Shown: one piece after another, positions 21,449 through 34,740 of the stretch | How positions within the stretch are numbered: the stretch's first letter is position 1 | Layout: every line of letters starts with the position of its first letter | From: Arcuatula senhousia | Lineage: Eukaryota > Mollusca > Bivalvia > Mytilida > Mytilidae | NCBI GenBank assembly: GCA_963971305.1 | Contig: OZ020313.1 | Location: forward strand, 53,330,203 to 53,394,202 | Reading direction: 5' to 3' | DNA length: 64,000 nucleotides | The notes under the pieces: generated by a model | The model's input: only the letters and a program-made list of their open reading frames with translations | Databases searched by the model: none | Told to the model about the DNA's origin: nothing | Made by a program: the position numbers and the translations under genes

Positions 21449-22262
21449 TTAACGCCTACTTACCACTGTCAAGACTTTTTCTGCGTAATTAGAATCATCT
21501 TCCGTTCTAAAATAAAATTTTTGAAATGTTCCGGAATTAGACCAATCGGCCATTGATAAAATATTGTCCATGCTAACGCCATTAATAGCAGCTTTACTAG
21601 TAGAAACCATTCGACACGAGTGGGCTTGAAACTGAGAAACGTCTATTCCGGCCTCTTTCATTACCCATTTAATCCAGTTGCCAATCGTTTGAGATGATAA
21701 CCCCTTATATGGTTTCTTTAATGCCCTTAATAAAGGATCTGGTTCATTTTTATCTACCGGTCGCGTATGTTCGGTTCTTGATTCATATTCCTGTAGACAT
21801 GATACTACACATAGTTTCTTCTTTGAAAACTTTGTGTATTTAACAGACCTATTTTTACAATCTTTTTGGGTTTAAGCCAAACCAGGTAAGTAAAATATCA
21901 TACCATTTTTAGTTCTAGACATAAAACGCCTGTCCAATCTAGCCAACTCTGAAATTCTTTTAGGAGCCGCTACCACTAGGAGAATTGTTAATTTTTTCCC
22001 CAGAATCTTTAAGTCAAGTGACATGTTAGGTTTTAAACTAGATAAAAATTTAAGGACTAAATCTAAATCCCAAGAAAACTGATGTTTAGGTAGAGGTGGT
22101 TTCTTTTGCAAAACCCCCTTCATCAACTGTTTGATTATTGGTAACTGACCCACGGGAACCCCATCTACATAAGGCAACACTGAAGATATGGCGGACCTGT
22201 GGACATTCAATGTTCTATACTGGAAATCATTTTTAAACATCCAAGTTAAAAAATCAACTACA
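21449..22262 (-). pseudogene. Tyrosine recombinase, C-terminal part (DIRS)
   Basis: Catalytic portion of the recombinase that integrates DIRS elements. On the minus strand from 22262 it encodes a helical part with PKRISELARLD (first catalytic Arg), then an in-frame TAA at 21869-21871, then HSCR (the HxxR motif), a later Trp (ADW), and FQKFYF with the candidate nucleophilic Tyr. It ends at 21449. The frame before and after the TAA is the same, so the break is one nonsense codon. The N-terminal part lies 26 kb away at 48217-48420. Confidence 0.88.
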
Positions 22263-22265
22263 GCG
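22263..22265. repeat. Target duplication GCG, left
   Basis: GCG directly before CACTATGAACC. The partner is at 48217-48219. Fusing across one GCG restores the recombinase frame (GTG-GCC-GCT-GTA on the coding strand). Confidence 0.9.
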
Positions 22266-22840
22266 CACTATGAACCAAAAAAATGACTGACATTACCATA
22301 TACAGTTCATATTTGATTTTTAGAATCTGATGATGACTGTAAATTTACTGTTAATGGTCTGTCTTTTTCTGTTCCGGACTGATACAGGTCTTTCCAGTAA
22401 ATTACAACATTGGTATTTCTACTGTTTTTCTTTGTTTTGAACTTAATCAGTAAATATCAGTCAAATACAGTTACTTTGTGTCACTGTCTTGGTCTTTTAT
22501 TAACTTTATCAGATCATTTCAGAACTTTTAAATAATTACCTTGATTTAAAATGACTGATGCCAACTGCATCCGTTCACATCAGTGAATATTAGATTTTAC
22601 CTTGATTTAGAATGACTGATACAGACTGCATCTGTTCATATCTGTCCAAATCCGATTTACCTTGATTTAGAATGACTGATGCTGACTGCATCATTCCGCT
22701 TCAGTGATCATTTGATTAACCTTGATTTAAAATGACTGATGCTGACTGCATCTGGTCATTGGATTTTACCTTGATTTAAAAAGACTGACGTTGACTGGAT
22801 CATTCCTTGTCTGAATTGTTGGATTGACATTATTACACTC
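22266..22840. repeat. CACTA left terminal region with subterminal array
   Basis: About 270 bp match the right end closely. Then come five units of about 60-65 bp, each starting near ACCTTGATTTAAAATGACTGATGC and including a TGCATC segment (about 22535-22815). Confidence 0.88.
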
Positions 22841-24489
22841 TCAATATTAATATTAAGTTAATACATCTGATATGGAGTTTTAAATCTTCAACCTAAAAGC
22901 TTAGTTGGTAAACAGTTCAAATTGAAACCATACATGCATGTACCATTGAGCGATCTGTAGAAAGAAATGTTTTTTATTATTAGCAGGTATAATTCCTTTA
23001 GAAAATAACAGTGTTATTTATATATTTTATTTCCAAAGTACAATTTTTGCAGCCTTTACAATGTAATTAATGACCTCAACATGCATGACATGTACATGTA
23101 TAATACGAAATTTGTACCGTAACCAAGAACTTAACCAAAGGGAATGGAGAGACGGACTGGCCGACGTACAATCAAACAACATGCATTGGCGACCGGGCTA
23201 TTAAAATGATTATCATTGAAAAAAGAACAGTTTAAGTTTATAAAATGTAAATGCAAGTCAACCTTGGAAATCAACGACCATTCGAAATGAAAAAAAACAA
23301 CGCATTTAAATAAAACTTGGTTTTATCAATTGTACATTTAATATTTGCTAGTACACCGCGTACATGTATACATTTGGGGGTACGGCACGGTGAATCATGG
23401 GGACGCGGATCGGAAGCGGACAATTGACAGGTCAGTCAGCTTTTTTGTTTGATTCTAGAAAAATAAAGATTCTTCTGCAAAAAGCGATTTGTCTACGGAA
23501 CTCTGTGTCATATAAGCTTTCTTTACATTACTTCTCCGTAGTCAAAAGCCTCCCGGGAATAGGTAAACACTTCAACAGTTTGTCGAAGGGGGTACGTCAA
23601 AAGTAATGAATTGGCCATTTGGTACTGATTTTCCATGATAATTAACACAGAAAGGAACTGCCGACCTTCGGCTTATGGTGCTCCATTCGCCCAACACCGT
23701 TTACTTTCAAGAAATCCAGATTTAAGTTCATACAAACCAATTTTCACAACTCGAGTTTGTGACGATAGGGGGTAAAATTTTAGGTGGCGATCGGGGAAAG
23801 GGATTGACTAACAAAATTGTCCAAAAATTGAAGAACACTTGTCCAATTTATTGTTTCACTTGTTGGAATGCTTCTTTTTTCCGGGTTTAGCCTTTCGTTA
23901 TATTAGATTCCATATCCATCCACCTCAAAACACCAGCTCGAGTATAAATAAGCATCATATACCTATATATATATGACGAAGGCACAGTAAAAAACAAAAA
24001 CCAATGAGACCACCTGGAATACGAGATATCGCCTGTTCTCTGTTGTATAGAATAAAGTTCATGGTCGTAGCTAGGGTCCCAAAAATAGTGAGACAAACCT
24101 GATCACGAGAGAGGCAAGGCGAAAATCTTTCGGCAGGCCGGGGGATCTGGGGCTGCTCAAGGCCCCCAGAAACTATGGGGTAAATGGGGCCAAATCCTTC
24201 ATACTTTCACGAACAGTTACACATTCGCTCGCATCACATATTGAAGAAGTATCATCACATAAAGACAAAGTATCATCACATAATGAAACTCATTATCATA
24301 AGGCAGCTATGGCGTTCCATAGCTCCTGTTGTATTTTTTCTATCAGTTATATGATGTTATAATTTCTTGAGCATAATGTATAAATTTAAAATATTTGAAA
24401 AAAATGTTAAAAAATACCTACAAATTACATCAAACCACTAGAGCGGAACAGAAAACACGCAGTTATTTAGGAATTTATGTATATTTTTG

Positions 24490-24760
24490 TCTATAAAGGT
24501 AATAAAACTACCGAACTAGGATGATCAATCCCATATATCAAAGAAGAAAAGACAAAACAGGGCAAAGACATATAAAAAAAATCGAAAAAAGATCGCAATG
24601 GTGTTGACTTGGTACAGCCATTTCAAAAGAATGGGTTAAACAATATTTTATGACGCCAAATTTTTCTATTCAATTGCGGTCTTATGGTCCGGCAACACAA
24701 AACACAACACGGTTGCGAAACATGAGGTGATCATCTCAGTACAACAAACTGTAACACACT
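24490..24760 (-). mobile_element. Truncated retroelement 3' end (family 1)
   Basis: TAATAAAACTACCGAACTAGG, AAAGATCGCAATGG, CATTTCAAAAGAATGGG and CACAACACGGTTG match, in reverse, the copies at 39811-40254 and 62245-62690. Diverged, non-coding. Confidence 0.65.
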
Positions 24761-26939
24761 TATTGAAACAGTCACTATAATTGATTTTTTTTTATCATCT
24801 GGTGTTACAATTTCAATATCTGTTTGTGATATATAAGCAAAAAAATAAATTCTAAAATACTCAAGAATATAACACTTCAATAGTATCAATTCAATAGACA
24901 ACTATGTCCTGTAAAGTAAGACAGAGCACAAAATGAGATAATTACAGTCAATAGTTGACCGAAACGTTTTTTTCCAACTAACGTCTGCTAATACAATATG
25001 TTACACACGAAGTACTGCAAGACCACAAAGTCTTTTACCACTCATAATTGACATTTCCCAGACTTCAATCTACGCGAGCCATCACAACATATAGGAATAT
25101 TAACACAAGAGGAAGATCCAATCTCATATTTTGGTCCGATTAAACAAAGAAGAAACACAAGGTTGAAATCTGTGGTTAGTGAGGATTTTAAGGGTTCGCC
25201 CTTTGTGGTGCACGTGGAATACACAGTTATTATAAGACCAGAGTTCCCAGAAGAAACAACCGATCTTGAACGGGTTACTAACAAACCAGATTACATACAG
25301 GCGTCAAAGTCTTTTTTGTTGTAAAAGCAGAACTCGAACACCTGGGCCGGTACCACAAAACGTAAAAAAAAAGAAAAAAAAGGTCTGAGAATTTGTTTCA
25401 CTCTTTGTGTTTACTATGGAAGTTATTATTCCAAAGATAATATTTATTTTTTAATGGCAGCGGAGTCTGCATATAAAAGTGAACCGTATGCGCGGTATTT
25501 TCAGTGAGCATTAAAACAGCTGGGACACCAAAGACTCCGATAGGAATATTTTATACAAGTTCATAATGATGTCATGCCTCCTTGATCATGTTGATGAAGC
25601 GTAGCTTCTAACCTGATTTGCGGACGAATTGACGGGTGGACAAACACTAGTTTATGTCTTCTACTTCTACTGTCGTAGGGTAAAACATATACATATCGGA
25701 AACATTCAGATTCGCAATGGTGATGACTTAGTCAACCTGTAGCTGACTCTGTACTTATTGACTGTAACTTATTTTTAATTTTGATTATCGTGTTTCGCTT
25801 TACTTGCAACAATTAGTTCTTGGCTGTGTATGTACATTTTTCACGTCTCAATAATCATGATGATATTATCATTATGATCTATAACCAAAAGTTATGCCGG
25901 GTTAATAGAAAGTAGTTGGTATTAGTCCGGTTTTCATTTGAGTGTCTGTTCAAAATACCCAGTAAGCTTTGTATTACAATATCTTCCATAATTTATTATT
26001 GACAAGAGTCGAACAAATTTGAACGACATTTTAAATCATCAAACTTCTTGTTTCAAAATTGAAAAGCAAACGTATGTAGTAAAACCACAAAGTAATATAC
26101 TAGTAGTCTAATTTCCTTTCATAGTAACACTACCCCACTCACCCTGAAAAACAAACTAAAAACAAACAATATATCAACAAGGACATGGCTATATTCCCCG
26201 ATCGCCTTAAAATTCAACCCTCATATTAAAAGCTTTAAGTATTGCAGATGAGAACAATGCACCATTCTGAAAACCAAATCTTAATTAAACGTTTTGTTAA
26301 ACTAATGATGTTTGCGTTACTTTGCTTGGTTCTTATTTTAAAACTAGAAAATGTGTCGATGAGCCAAAGAATGACCCTCCCGTTATTAAAGTATCATTTG
26401 ATCCCCGACATGTATTTCTTGGGATATAGACCTTTAACAAGAAAAAAGGTAGGGTAAAATAAATCAAAGTCGTTCATGCGTAAAATATAGCATTGACCGT
26501 ATTTCTAATGGATAATGTGGTGTTACCAAAAAATACATCTAGTGGTGAATACCACATTACATCCAGCCAGTATCCAAGTAATGGGACGTAAAAAGCTAAA
26601 CTAAAGTCGTTCATGAGTGAAATATAGGTCGCTATGACCTCTTTTCTAGCGCTACTCGAGATGTACAGTGGTGAAATATCATAGACCCCCCAACATCTAG
26701 TATCGAAGTTAAGGGCCTTAACCAAGAACTCAACCAAAGTGCTTCGGACGTAAGTACGGACGAACAAGGGTCTTTAGCTATTTGTGCGATCCATAGTTTG
26801 CATATTTTTACCTGCTCCAAAGAAGGCGAAAGCAGGTCTAGGAGTCAGGCCATTCCGTCCGTCGCGCTAAAAGGGTGCCTGTCTTGTGTTATCTGAATTA
26901 AATAAAATGTCTAGATCTTCTTGAAATTTTACACATTGA

Positions 26940-27300
26940 TTACAGATATACACGTATATTAAAATGTGCACCTCCTTTTCTGGAATCATTTTATAATTCC
27001 GTTTAGAAATTAGGGACCCAAAATGGACAAATAGCGACCTTTTTTCTTTGTTCCAACAAAAGCTTGTTCTGGTTAGCCAGGTGCTATGAAACTGTACAGT
27101 AATGTTATTTACATGTACCATTAAAGAAATTAGGGACCGAAAAAAGGAGCTAAAATTAACCTTTTTCCTCAATAGCTTTAGTGCTGCATGTTAACTGATT
27201 GCTATAAAATTTACTTTACCATAGAATGATTGATCATAATGATTTGAGGTTTTCTTATTTGTTGAGGGGCGCAAAAGGAGCATAAGGTTAACTTTTCTTA
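26940..27300 (+). repeat. Diverged tandem units of about 120-140 bp
   Basis: AGAAATTAGGGACC.AAAA near 27004 and 27126, and GGGGCGCAAAAGGAGC near 27266, mark three old direct units. They abut the element at 27313. Confidence 0.4.
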
Positions 27301-27312
27301 GTGGTCATTTTT

Positions 27313-28245
27313 GTCTCGCCTACGACGAATAGTCGCGAAAGGTGAGACATATGTATTACTTTCCTGCGGCAGCGGCGGCGGCGTAAACTTTTTTGTAAGA
27401 CTTTTGTGGACAATGAATTGCTTGGAAAATATAATAGCTAGGCATCTGATATTGGATATACAGACAATTGAGTGTAAGGACTATGCAACTGTCACCATGC
27501 CGTGTGACCCTGACCCCATTTTCATACTCCAGTGACTCTGTGAACTTCGGTCTTTTTTTCTGGCCGAAAACATTTTTGTATGACTTTTTTGGGCAATAAA
27601 TTGCTTGAAAAGTATAATAGTTAGGTATCTGATATTAGGTAAATAGACAGCTACGCAACTGTCACCATGCCGTGTGACACTGGCCCCATTTTCACGCTTC
27701 AGTGAATCTGTGAACTTAGTTCTTTTTTTTTAGTCCAAAAACTTGTTTGTAAGACTTTTGTGGACAATGAATTTTATATCTTGAAAAGCATAATAGCTAG
27801 GCATCTGATATTTGGTATACAGACAGTTGGAGCAATAGTCTACTCTAGTGTCACCATGCCGTGTGACCTCGATCCAAATTTCACGCTTAAGTGACTTTTT
27901 GAACTTTGAGGGTTACTCCTTTGTAGGACTTTTGTGGAAAATAAATTACTTAAAAAGCATTATAGCTAGACACCTGATATTTTGTAAATGTCTAGGCAAC
28001 TGTCACAGGAAAGAATTAATAAACGAATAGTTGAATATTTAGGCATTCCGATGGTGTCGAGGATCACACGGCATGGTGACATACTTTAGTGTTAACTCTT
28101 GTTTTAAATTTTCGTTTCTTTATGTGGATTGTGTCGCGTACACTTATTCCACATCTCTTTATCGCCTATATAGACTCTTTTTGTGTTTATATCAAGAAAT
28201 GAAAGCTTAGGTAGTTGATTTTAGTGATGGTGCTGACAGGCGACA
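27313..28245 (+). mobile_element. Element with about 180-bp tandem core, copy 1
   Basis: It starts GTCTCGCCTACGACGAATAG and ends with AGGCGACAC (reversed GTGTCGCCT), so the ends are short inverted repeats. The core has four diverged direct units marked by GTAAGACTTTTGTGGACAA near 27395, 27576, 27751 and 27921, each with CTGTCACCATGCCGTGTGA. A related copy in the opposite orientation is at 34741-35289. This is like tandem-core HINE/pearl elements. Confidence 0.75.
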
Positions 28246-28659
28246 CATACTTTTAGTGGTCACACTTTTTTCCAGGTATTTTAGTGATATATTGGATATA
28301 AAACGTACGATACATTTCTTCTTGGTCCCAAAAGGAAAAATACGAAACTTGAATGCTTGTTGTTTTTTTTTCAAATTCTTGGAAGGAACCTCAAATATCT
28401 GCAATTCAAAATATTCGTTGTCAGTCTATTATGTGTTTCATTGACAAATATGCTTGGTCAGTCCAAACGCAGGATGAAAGTCTCAAAAACTATTGACTTT
28501 TCATATTGGGTCCAGAAAGTACAAGGTGTGGGACAAAGGACCAGACAACGATTGGTAATGCTCACATGATGAAATAAAATACATGAGTACATTAACATTT
28601 GAAGGTGCTCAGATTATTAATTACAACTTACTAGTATCTACGTACTAGTATGTGATCTG

Positions 28660-28870
28660 CTTAATCCTCCGGAGCACCTGGGTTGACTCTCGTTTCGAAT
28701 TGAGTTCACGTCGCTGGCTGCAGTTTAGTTGTTATTGTGTTTTTGTTTGTTGTGTGGTTTGTTTTCTTGTGATGATTTTGACGTTGTCTTTTCGGATAAT
28801 GATGTCTGATTATCCCTTTGGTACATCTTTGCTTCTCTCCTATTCTAATTACATGTAGGCCCCATTGGTT
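28660..28870 (+). mobile_element. Retroelement family 2 fragment (3' region)
   Basis: CTCCGGAGCACCTGGGTTG through GCTTCTCTCCTATTC and CCCCATTGGTTTGTG matches the 3' part of the copy at 28985-29470 in the same orientation, about 580 bp apart. Confidence 0.7.
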
Positions 28871-28984
28871 TGTGTACGTTTTTTTCAGTGCCTTCGATGA
28901 ATGAATACTATTAATGTCATATTAACATATAAAATATAAAGTACGCCAATGGTTGCTAACAGTGTCGCTTCAATCGTGAGTTCG

Positions 28985-29470
28985 TGTATTGAATATATAT
29001 AACAAACAGCGAAAAAGCGATTTAGCAACAATGCTGACAAGCAAATTGTTAACACAGGGATACGATGCTCCCAGATTGATGTCATCACTTATTAATAAGA
29101 AATTTTACGGAAGACATCATGGATGTGCTTGTATACAAATACGGTGTTTCTTTCTCTCAGAGCAAATGTGTTGGTTTGACAAACAGTTCGGTAATGTCAT
29201 CTTTTATGGATTTTATCAACACTAAATCGACCTTTGGCAACGTGACGGAGCACTTGGGTTCACGCTTGTTTCGACTTGAGTTCACGTTGCTGACTGCTAT
29301 TTAGTTGTTATTGTGTTTTTGTTTGTTGTGTGGCTCATTTCGTTGTGATGATTTTATATTTGTTTTTTTTTTTGGCTAATGATGTCTGATTACCCCTTTG
29401 GTACACGTTTGCTTCTCTCCTATTGTAGCTACATGTAAGTCCCATTGGTTTGTGTTTGTTCATGCCTTCA
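28985..29470 (+). mobile_element. Retroelement family 2, 5'-truncated copy
   Basis: The first 200 bp read as a protein C-terminus with SKLLTQGYDAPRLMSSL and KKFYGRHH, broken by a frameshift before a KYGVSFSQ segment. A non-coding 3' region follows. Copies at 56340-56710 and 59980-60490 carry the same peptide signature. I recall similar C-termini from reverse-transcriptase proteins of mollusc and lancelet retroelements, but the class is not certain. Confidence 0.6.
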
Positions 29471-30837
29471 TTGAATTCATAGGTATGTATGCATACATAA
29501 ACTGGCGTGGTGTTTAAAAATTACTGGAAATGAAATCAAATGTAAAGAAAGATTTAAACAGTTAAAAAGAAGCATTCCAACAAGTGAAACCCTAAAATGG
29601 ACAAGTGTTTTTTAATTTTTGGTCAATTTTGTTAGTCAATCCCTTTCCCCGATCGCCACCTAAAATTTTACCCCCTATCGTCACAAACCCGAGTTGTGAA
29701 AATTGGTTTGTATGAACTTAAATCTGGATTTCTTGAAAGTAAACGGTGTTGGGCGAATGGAGCACCATAGGCCGAAGGTCGGCAGTGCCTTTCTGTGTTA
29801 ATTATCGTGGAGAATCAGTACCAAATGGCCAATTCATTACTTTTGACGTACCCCCTTCGACAAACTGTTGAAGTGTTTACCTATTACCGGGAGGCTTTTG
29901 ACTACAGAGAAGTAATGTCAAGAAAGCTTATATGACACAGAGTTCCGTGGACAAATCGCTTTTAGCAGAAGAATCTTTATTTTTCTAGAATCAAACAAAA
30001 AAGCTGACTGACCTGTCAATTGTCCGCTTCCGATCCGCGTCCCCATGATTCACCGTGCCGTACCCCCAAATGTATACATGTACGCGGTGTAGTAGCATAA
30101 TATGATTTTTACCGTAGTGCGACAAAATTATTTCATGTATAATGTTTGGAATTCCATCTTCAAATAAACTTGAGTGGAAACCAATTGTTGGTTGTTTCAT
30201 CTGTTATCTCCTAAGAAGTGAAATCTCTATGGCCGACATTTTCACAATTCTGCTTCAGTGGGGAATTGAAAGGGAAATCGGTTTTCTTAGGATCAGAACC
30301 AAAACTTTTTGTGTTGATTTTCGGTAAAACTTCCGGCGTCTATAATGGATTTTATGTTGCCCCCTCCTTTTCTTAAATTTCTGCAGTTTATTATACATTC
30401 GTATAGCATGTATAGTTAATACATGTAGATAACTTGATGTGCTACGCAAATTTATATATGTACATTGTACATGTTTCTACATTGTAAGAAATTTCGTCAA
30501 AGTTAAATATCCTTTATAATTTGTTTACATGCATATGTATCTCATCGGTACATGTATACATATTCCGGCTTCAGGGGGGCTACAATAAACAAGTATTTCA
30601 CAAGCGTAAATTGCAACCGCTCAATCAGTTGATACCCTACTAATATTCATGTTTGTGTTTATTAATAAGATTTAATTACTTTAGCAAAGTCACATCAGGA
30701 AAACTATTTGCTTTGAAGATTTGAATGCAGAAACGGCAATAGAGACCATGCAGTGTGTATTTATTTATTATTTATTTTTTTTTTATTATTTATTTTTGAT
30801 AACAATTATTTTTATCTAATATGTTATTCGACAATAA

Positions 30838-32231
30838 ACAAGAATGTGTCCAAAAGACATAGTGCCCCATCTCGCAACATTTAAGACGGACGGACGAACA
30901 AATGGATTGACGGACTGACGGACGAGTGAACAAATAAATCAAAGCGCTAAAGCGTTTAAAGGCAAGCGAAATATATAAGAACTATAATAGATTTATTCTC
31001 TGTTAAAGTATATTGTTCAAAATGTTTGCGAATTATTAATTTTGGTGAGCGAAGAAAGGATCGTCATGCAGATGCCCTCAAATTTAAAGTTAATGAACAC
31101 AATTGCACACACAAGACAGGTATCGTGTAAAAACGGTATCGATTGAAACACCCCTTCGATTAAAATGAACTCGTCCCAATGATGTGTATTTTGTACTGAT
31201 TTTATGAATGGTGAAGCTAGAATCTGAATCCATGCATTGACCAATCAAATGAGAGAAATATTTATACGAACCAATCAAGTAATAGATGAATACATAATGT
31301 ATATTCTATCGCCCTTAACTAAAAAGTTCGTCATGAAAGATGCAAAGGAATTAATTAAACTTGTGCCGGTCATATAAAATGCCAATAAAAATTGAGATTT
31401 ATAGAAGTGTTTATCATGTTAACAAATATTGAAAAGTAATATAGAAAATTAAGCATTTTATTCCAGTCTAGATGCAGGAAAATCACTCCGTCTAGACAGA
31501 AAAAAAACGCGAAAATCATCACTACTCTATAGACTCCATAAGGCTTCGCTGGCGCTTGCCTAAAAAATCAAAGCGCTAAAGCGTTTAAGGGCAAGCGAAA
31601 AATGTAAGAACTATAATAGATTTATTCTCTGTTAAAGTATATTGTTCAAAATGTTTGCGAAATATTAATTTTGATGAGCGAAGAAAGGACCGTCAAATTT
31701 AAAGTTAATGAGCACAACAGGTGTCGTGTAAAACGGTATCGATTGAAACACCCCTTCGATTGAAATGCACTCGTCCCAATGATGTGTATCGTTTACTGAA
31801 TTTATGAATGGAGAATGTATATTCCTTGCATTAACCAATCAAATAACAGAAATATTTATACGAACCAATCAAGTAATAGATGACACATAATGTATATTCT
31901 ATCGCCTTTAACTAAATAGTTTCTCATGCAATATGCAAAAGAATAAATAAAACTTGTGTCGGTCATATAAAATGCCGAGAAAAATGGAGATTTATAGAAG
32001 TGTATATCATGTTAACAAATATTGAAAAGTAATATAGAAAATAAAGCATTTTATTCCAGACTGGATGCAGGAAAATCACTCCGTCTAGACAGAAAAAAAA
32101 ACGCGAAAATCATCACTACTCTATAGACTCCATAAGGCTTCGCTGGCGCTTGCCTAAAAACGAACGAAGGGACGTACAGGAGAACAGACACGAACACTAA
32201 ATGCTCCCCAACTCTCGTATATGGGGCATAA
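30838..32231 (+). mobile_element. Element with two 600-bp tandem units and GCCCC ends
   Basis: The outer left is AAGAATGTGTCCAAAAGACA then AGTGCCCCAT; the outer right is ATATGGGGCATAAAG, giving short inverted TGCCCCA/TGGGGCA ends. Inside are two direct units (about 30938-31562 and 31568-32156), each from AATCAAAGCGCTAAAGCG to GGCTTCGCTGGCGCTTGCC, about 90 percent alike by eye. Flanks of the units contain GACGGACGGACG-type sequence. The same end type occurs at 58995-59641. Confidence 0.7.
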
Positions 32232-34740
32232 AGAATTATTGGTTACATAAGAGTAACAAGAATTTAAGGAAATAAGTATTTCCCTCTTATGAATTATTTT
32301 TGAATCTTATCATTACGAAACCTCTATTCGAATTAAGACTTAATTTTACAAATACGAAGAAAAAAAACTAAAAAAAAATATCAATGATTCTTATACATGT
32401 CTCCGTTCGTTAATGAATTTGTAGGTTTTGCACTTTATTCTATTTTATTTATGAACCACAATGTCCCGACGTTTTGTTGAAAAGGGGCGAATATATTTTC
32501 AAGGACACTAATCTTGCTGGCATGGTTGCAAATTGACTGGTTTTTGTGTTAACAAATTATTTGTCTGTTGTATCCAACTTTGTTAGGTTTAGCTTTTGGA
32601 ATTATGAAATTCGAATGCACTTTAAATTTGGTATTGGTTTTTCTTTTGCTTTTCTTCAGAAAACCATGCCGCAGTAAACTTGTTTAATTTCGTCTTGACC
32701 GGACCAAGCATATTTCATTTAAATGCCACAACAAAACCAACTTTTGTGTAAATTCAGTAAGTAAAGATTCGAGTAGACATAACCTGTATGCCAAGTTTCA
32801 AGGAAAAAACCCGCTTTTACTGCCTCTTCTAAGTAAACTCACATTCGCTTTTAGATTGCATTTGGCAGACCGCTGACCTGTCTATGTAAAAGCAAACGTG
32901 AATCTTATTGTTTTGATAGATATAAAACAATAAATCTGTACATATTTTTTTCTTTTTTAAGGTAAATAAATTTTGAAAAAAAAAAAAAATAATGTTTATC
33001 CATTTAAATGATTATTCTTTTTATTATAAAAACATTCATTTATTTCTAAAAATATTTTTTATTTACCTTTTGAAAAAAAGGAACCTTTTCATCAGTCTAT
33101 TTTGACCCAATAAGGATTCATTACATGAACAGATACAGTCAGTATCAGTCTTTGTAAATCAAATTTACTTTTTCTTAAATCTAAAGTTTTTAAGTAGCAA
33201 TTAATTTGAAAAATAAATAATTCTTGATATTATTTATTTATTTTCATAATTTATTTACTTTTTAAACGTATGTAATTTCACAGCTCTGGTTTATATTTAT
33301 TAGCATCAGTTAATTTGAAAAAAAAATCTTTTAGATCTTTATTTAAGTTCTAAAACTATCATTACAAATCAGTAAAATATTCGAAAATTTATTTTTGAAA
33401 CACAACAGTAACTTTCATTGATTTCAACAAAATATTTGTTAACAAATATTTAATTTGTTTTTAATTTATTTTAATCATTAGCCTTTAAGACACCGTCACC
33501 TTCCGATAAGCCACGCCTCCGATTGTCAATTACAATTACATGTACAAGAAATTACAGGTAAATCAATTTTGATTCTCCAATCAAAGATCTCTATTCAGTG
33601 CTCAATCCACGTGGACACACCCACCAACTCATGCCCCAATTTATTTGATAATTTCTTAAGGAGTACAATAAACAAAATCCGATTAAATAGCATGCGTTAT
33701 TTCATAGACTTGTATATTGTACACCTGTTAATTCCACTATCTTAAAGTTGCCAGTCATGCAGCTAATAAGAGCCGTTGTTTTGGTAAAGCTAAAATTTGA
33801 AATATTTCATGTTCTCAAAATTTAATTTGAATTAAGCGTTTAAATACCTCTCTGAAAAATTCCCGAAATGAAATATATGCTTATAATAATATATATGCGT
33901 GTCAGCTTATTTTTACAAACCTTTGGTAATAACCAGAAACTGACGGTTAAAAGTAGACCATACATATAGTATTTGCAAGAAAAACATATTTTTATTAAAC
34001 ATTTTTTAATGTTTTTTATTTCTAATGAGGCTGGAATAAAGTTATATTATTTACTGTCTACTATTGCAATAGCCGTTACTCGGCGTCCACACCCGTCCGT
34101 CATCTGTCGTCCGTCGGCCTCTGAAATCCTTTTGCAAACAAAGCTTTTGTTTTTCTTCGACTTAAAAAAGGTCAATTATAAAATACGCAGCTTGCATATA
34201 ATTCGGTGGGCACTGTTTATTCTCACAGTACTGATATGTTTCATTCTTCTTCAAAAGCAAAAAGGAAGAAAAAAATGTGTATACACAAAACTTTCTGTAC
34301 TTAAATTCTAACCTGCTTGAAACTGAAGCTACCTAGGCTAGAAAGAAAATGTCCAAAAAATCGACAGGGGTATAACCGGCTTATGTTAACACTGGAAAAC
34401 TAACGACGGGAAAAAATAACGGCATATGGTCTCAAAACTTTAATTGTATTTCACAGTTTCATATATGTAAGTGCATTCTTGCCGGGTGTGATATGCAACC
34501 AAACAAAAGTGGTAATTTTTACAAATTCAATAAAAAATTAAACGATAGCAAAAGTCAAGCAATCTGGTATAACAACAAGGAATACTCAGACTTCAACTGT
34601 TTCAAAAGTATGATAAAAATATAAAGAATAGATCTTTAAAATGTCCTGCGATGAAGCAGGCATATTAAATGGATGCTTCATGTAAACGTTAACGTTTTAA
34701 AAAGTTTACGGACGAACGACGGGCGACGGACGCCAAGTAT
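32232..34740. other. AT-rich gene-free stretch
   Basis: No gene is recognised. It contains the isolated CACTA-end fragment at 33068-33185. Long A/T runs are common. Confidence 0.4.
33068..33185 (+). repeat. Isolated copy of the CACTA right-end subterminal segment
   Basis: GGAACCTTTTCATCAGTC, TTTTGACCCAATAAGGATTC and GATACAGTCAGTATCAGTC match 47616-47702 almost base for base in the same orientation. No CACTA terminus is attached. Confidence 0.8.

Larger units (their letters stand above)
23348..30095. mobile_element. 6.75-kb element with 531-bp terminal inverted repeats
   Basis: Left arm 23348-23878 is the reverse complement of right arm 29565-30095 with few mismatches (for example ACACCGCGTACATG against CATGTACGCGGTGT at the outer ends, and TGTTGGAATGCTTCTTTTT against AAAAAGAAGCATTCCAACA at the inner ends). 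No clear target duplication or transposase was found, so its class is unknown. The inside (23879-29564) holds other repeats. Confidence 0.82.

Noticed and set aside
25042..25284. Cys-containing frame ending CCDGSRRLKSGKC, resembling an EGF-type fragment
   Set aside because: Only one short Cys cluster, no clear splice sites and no neighbouring exon. Not enough to call.
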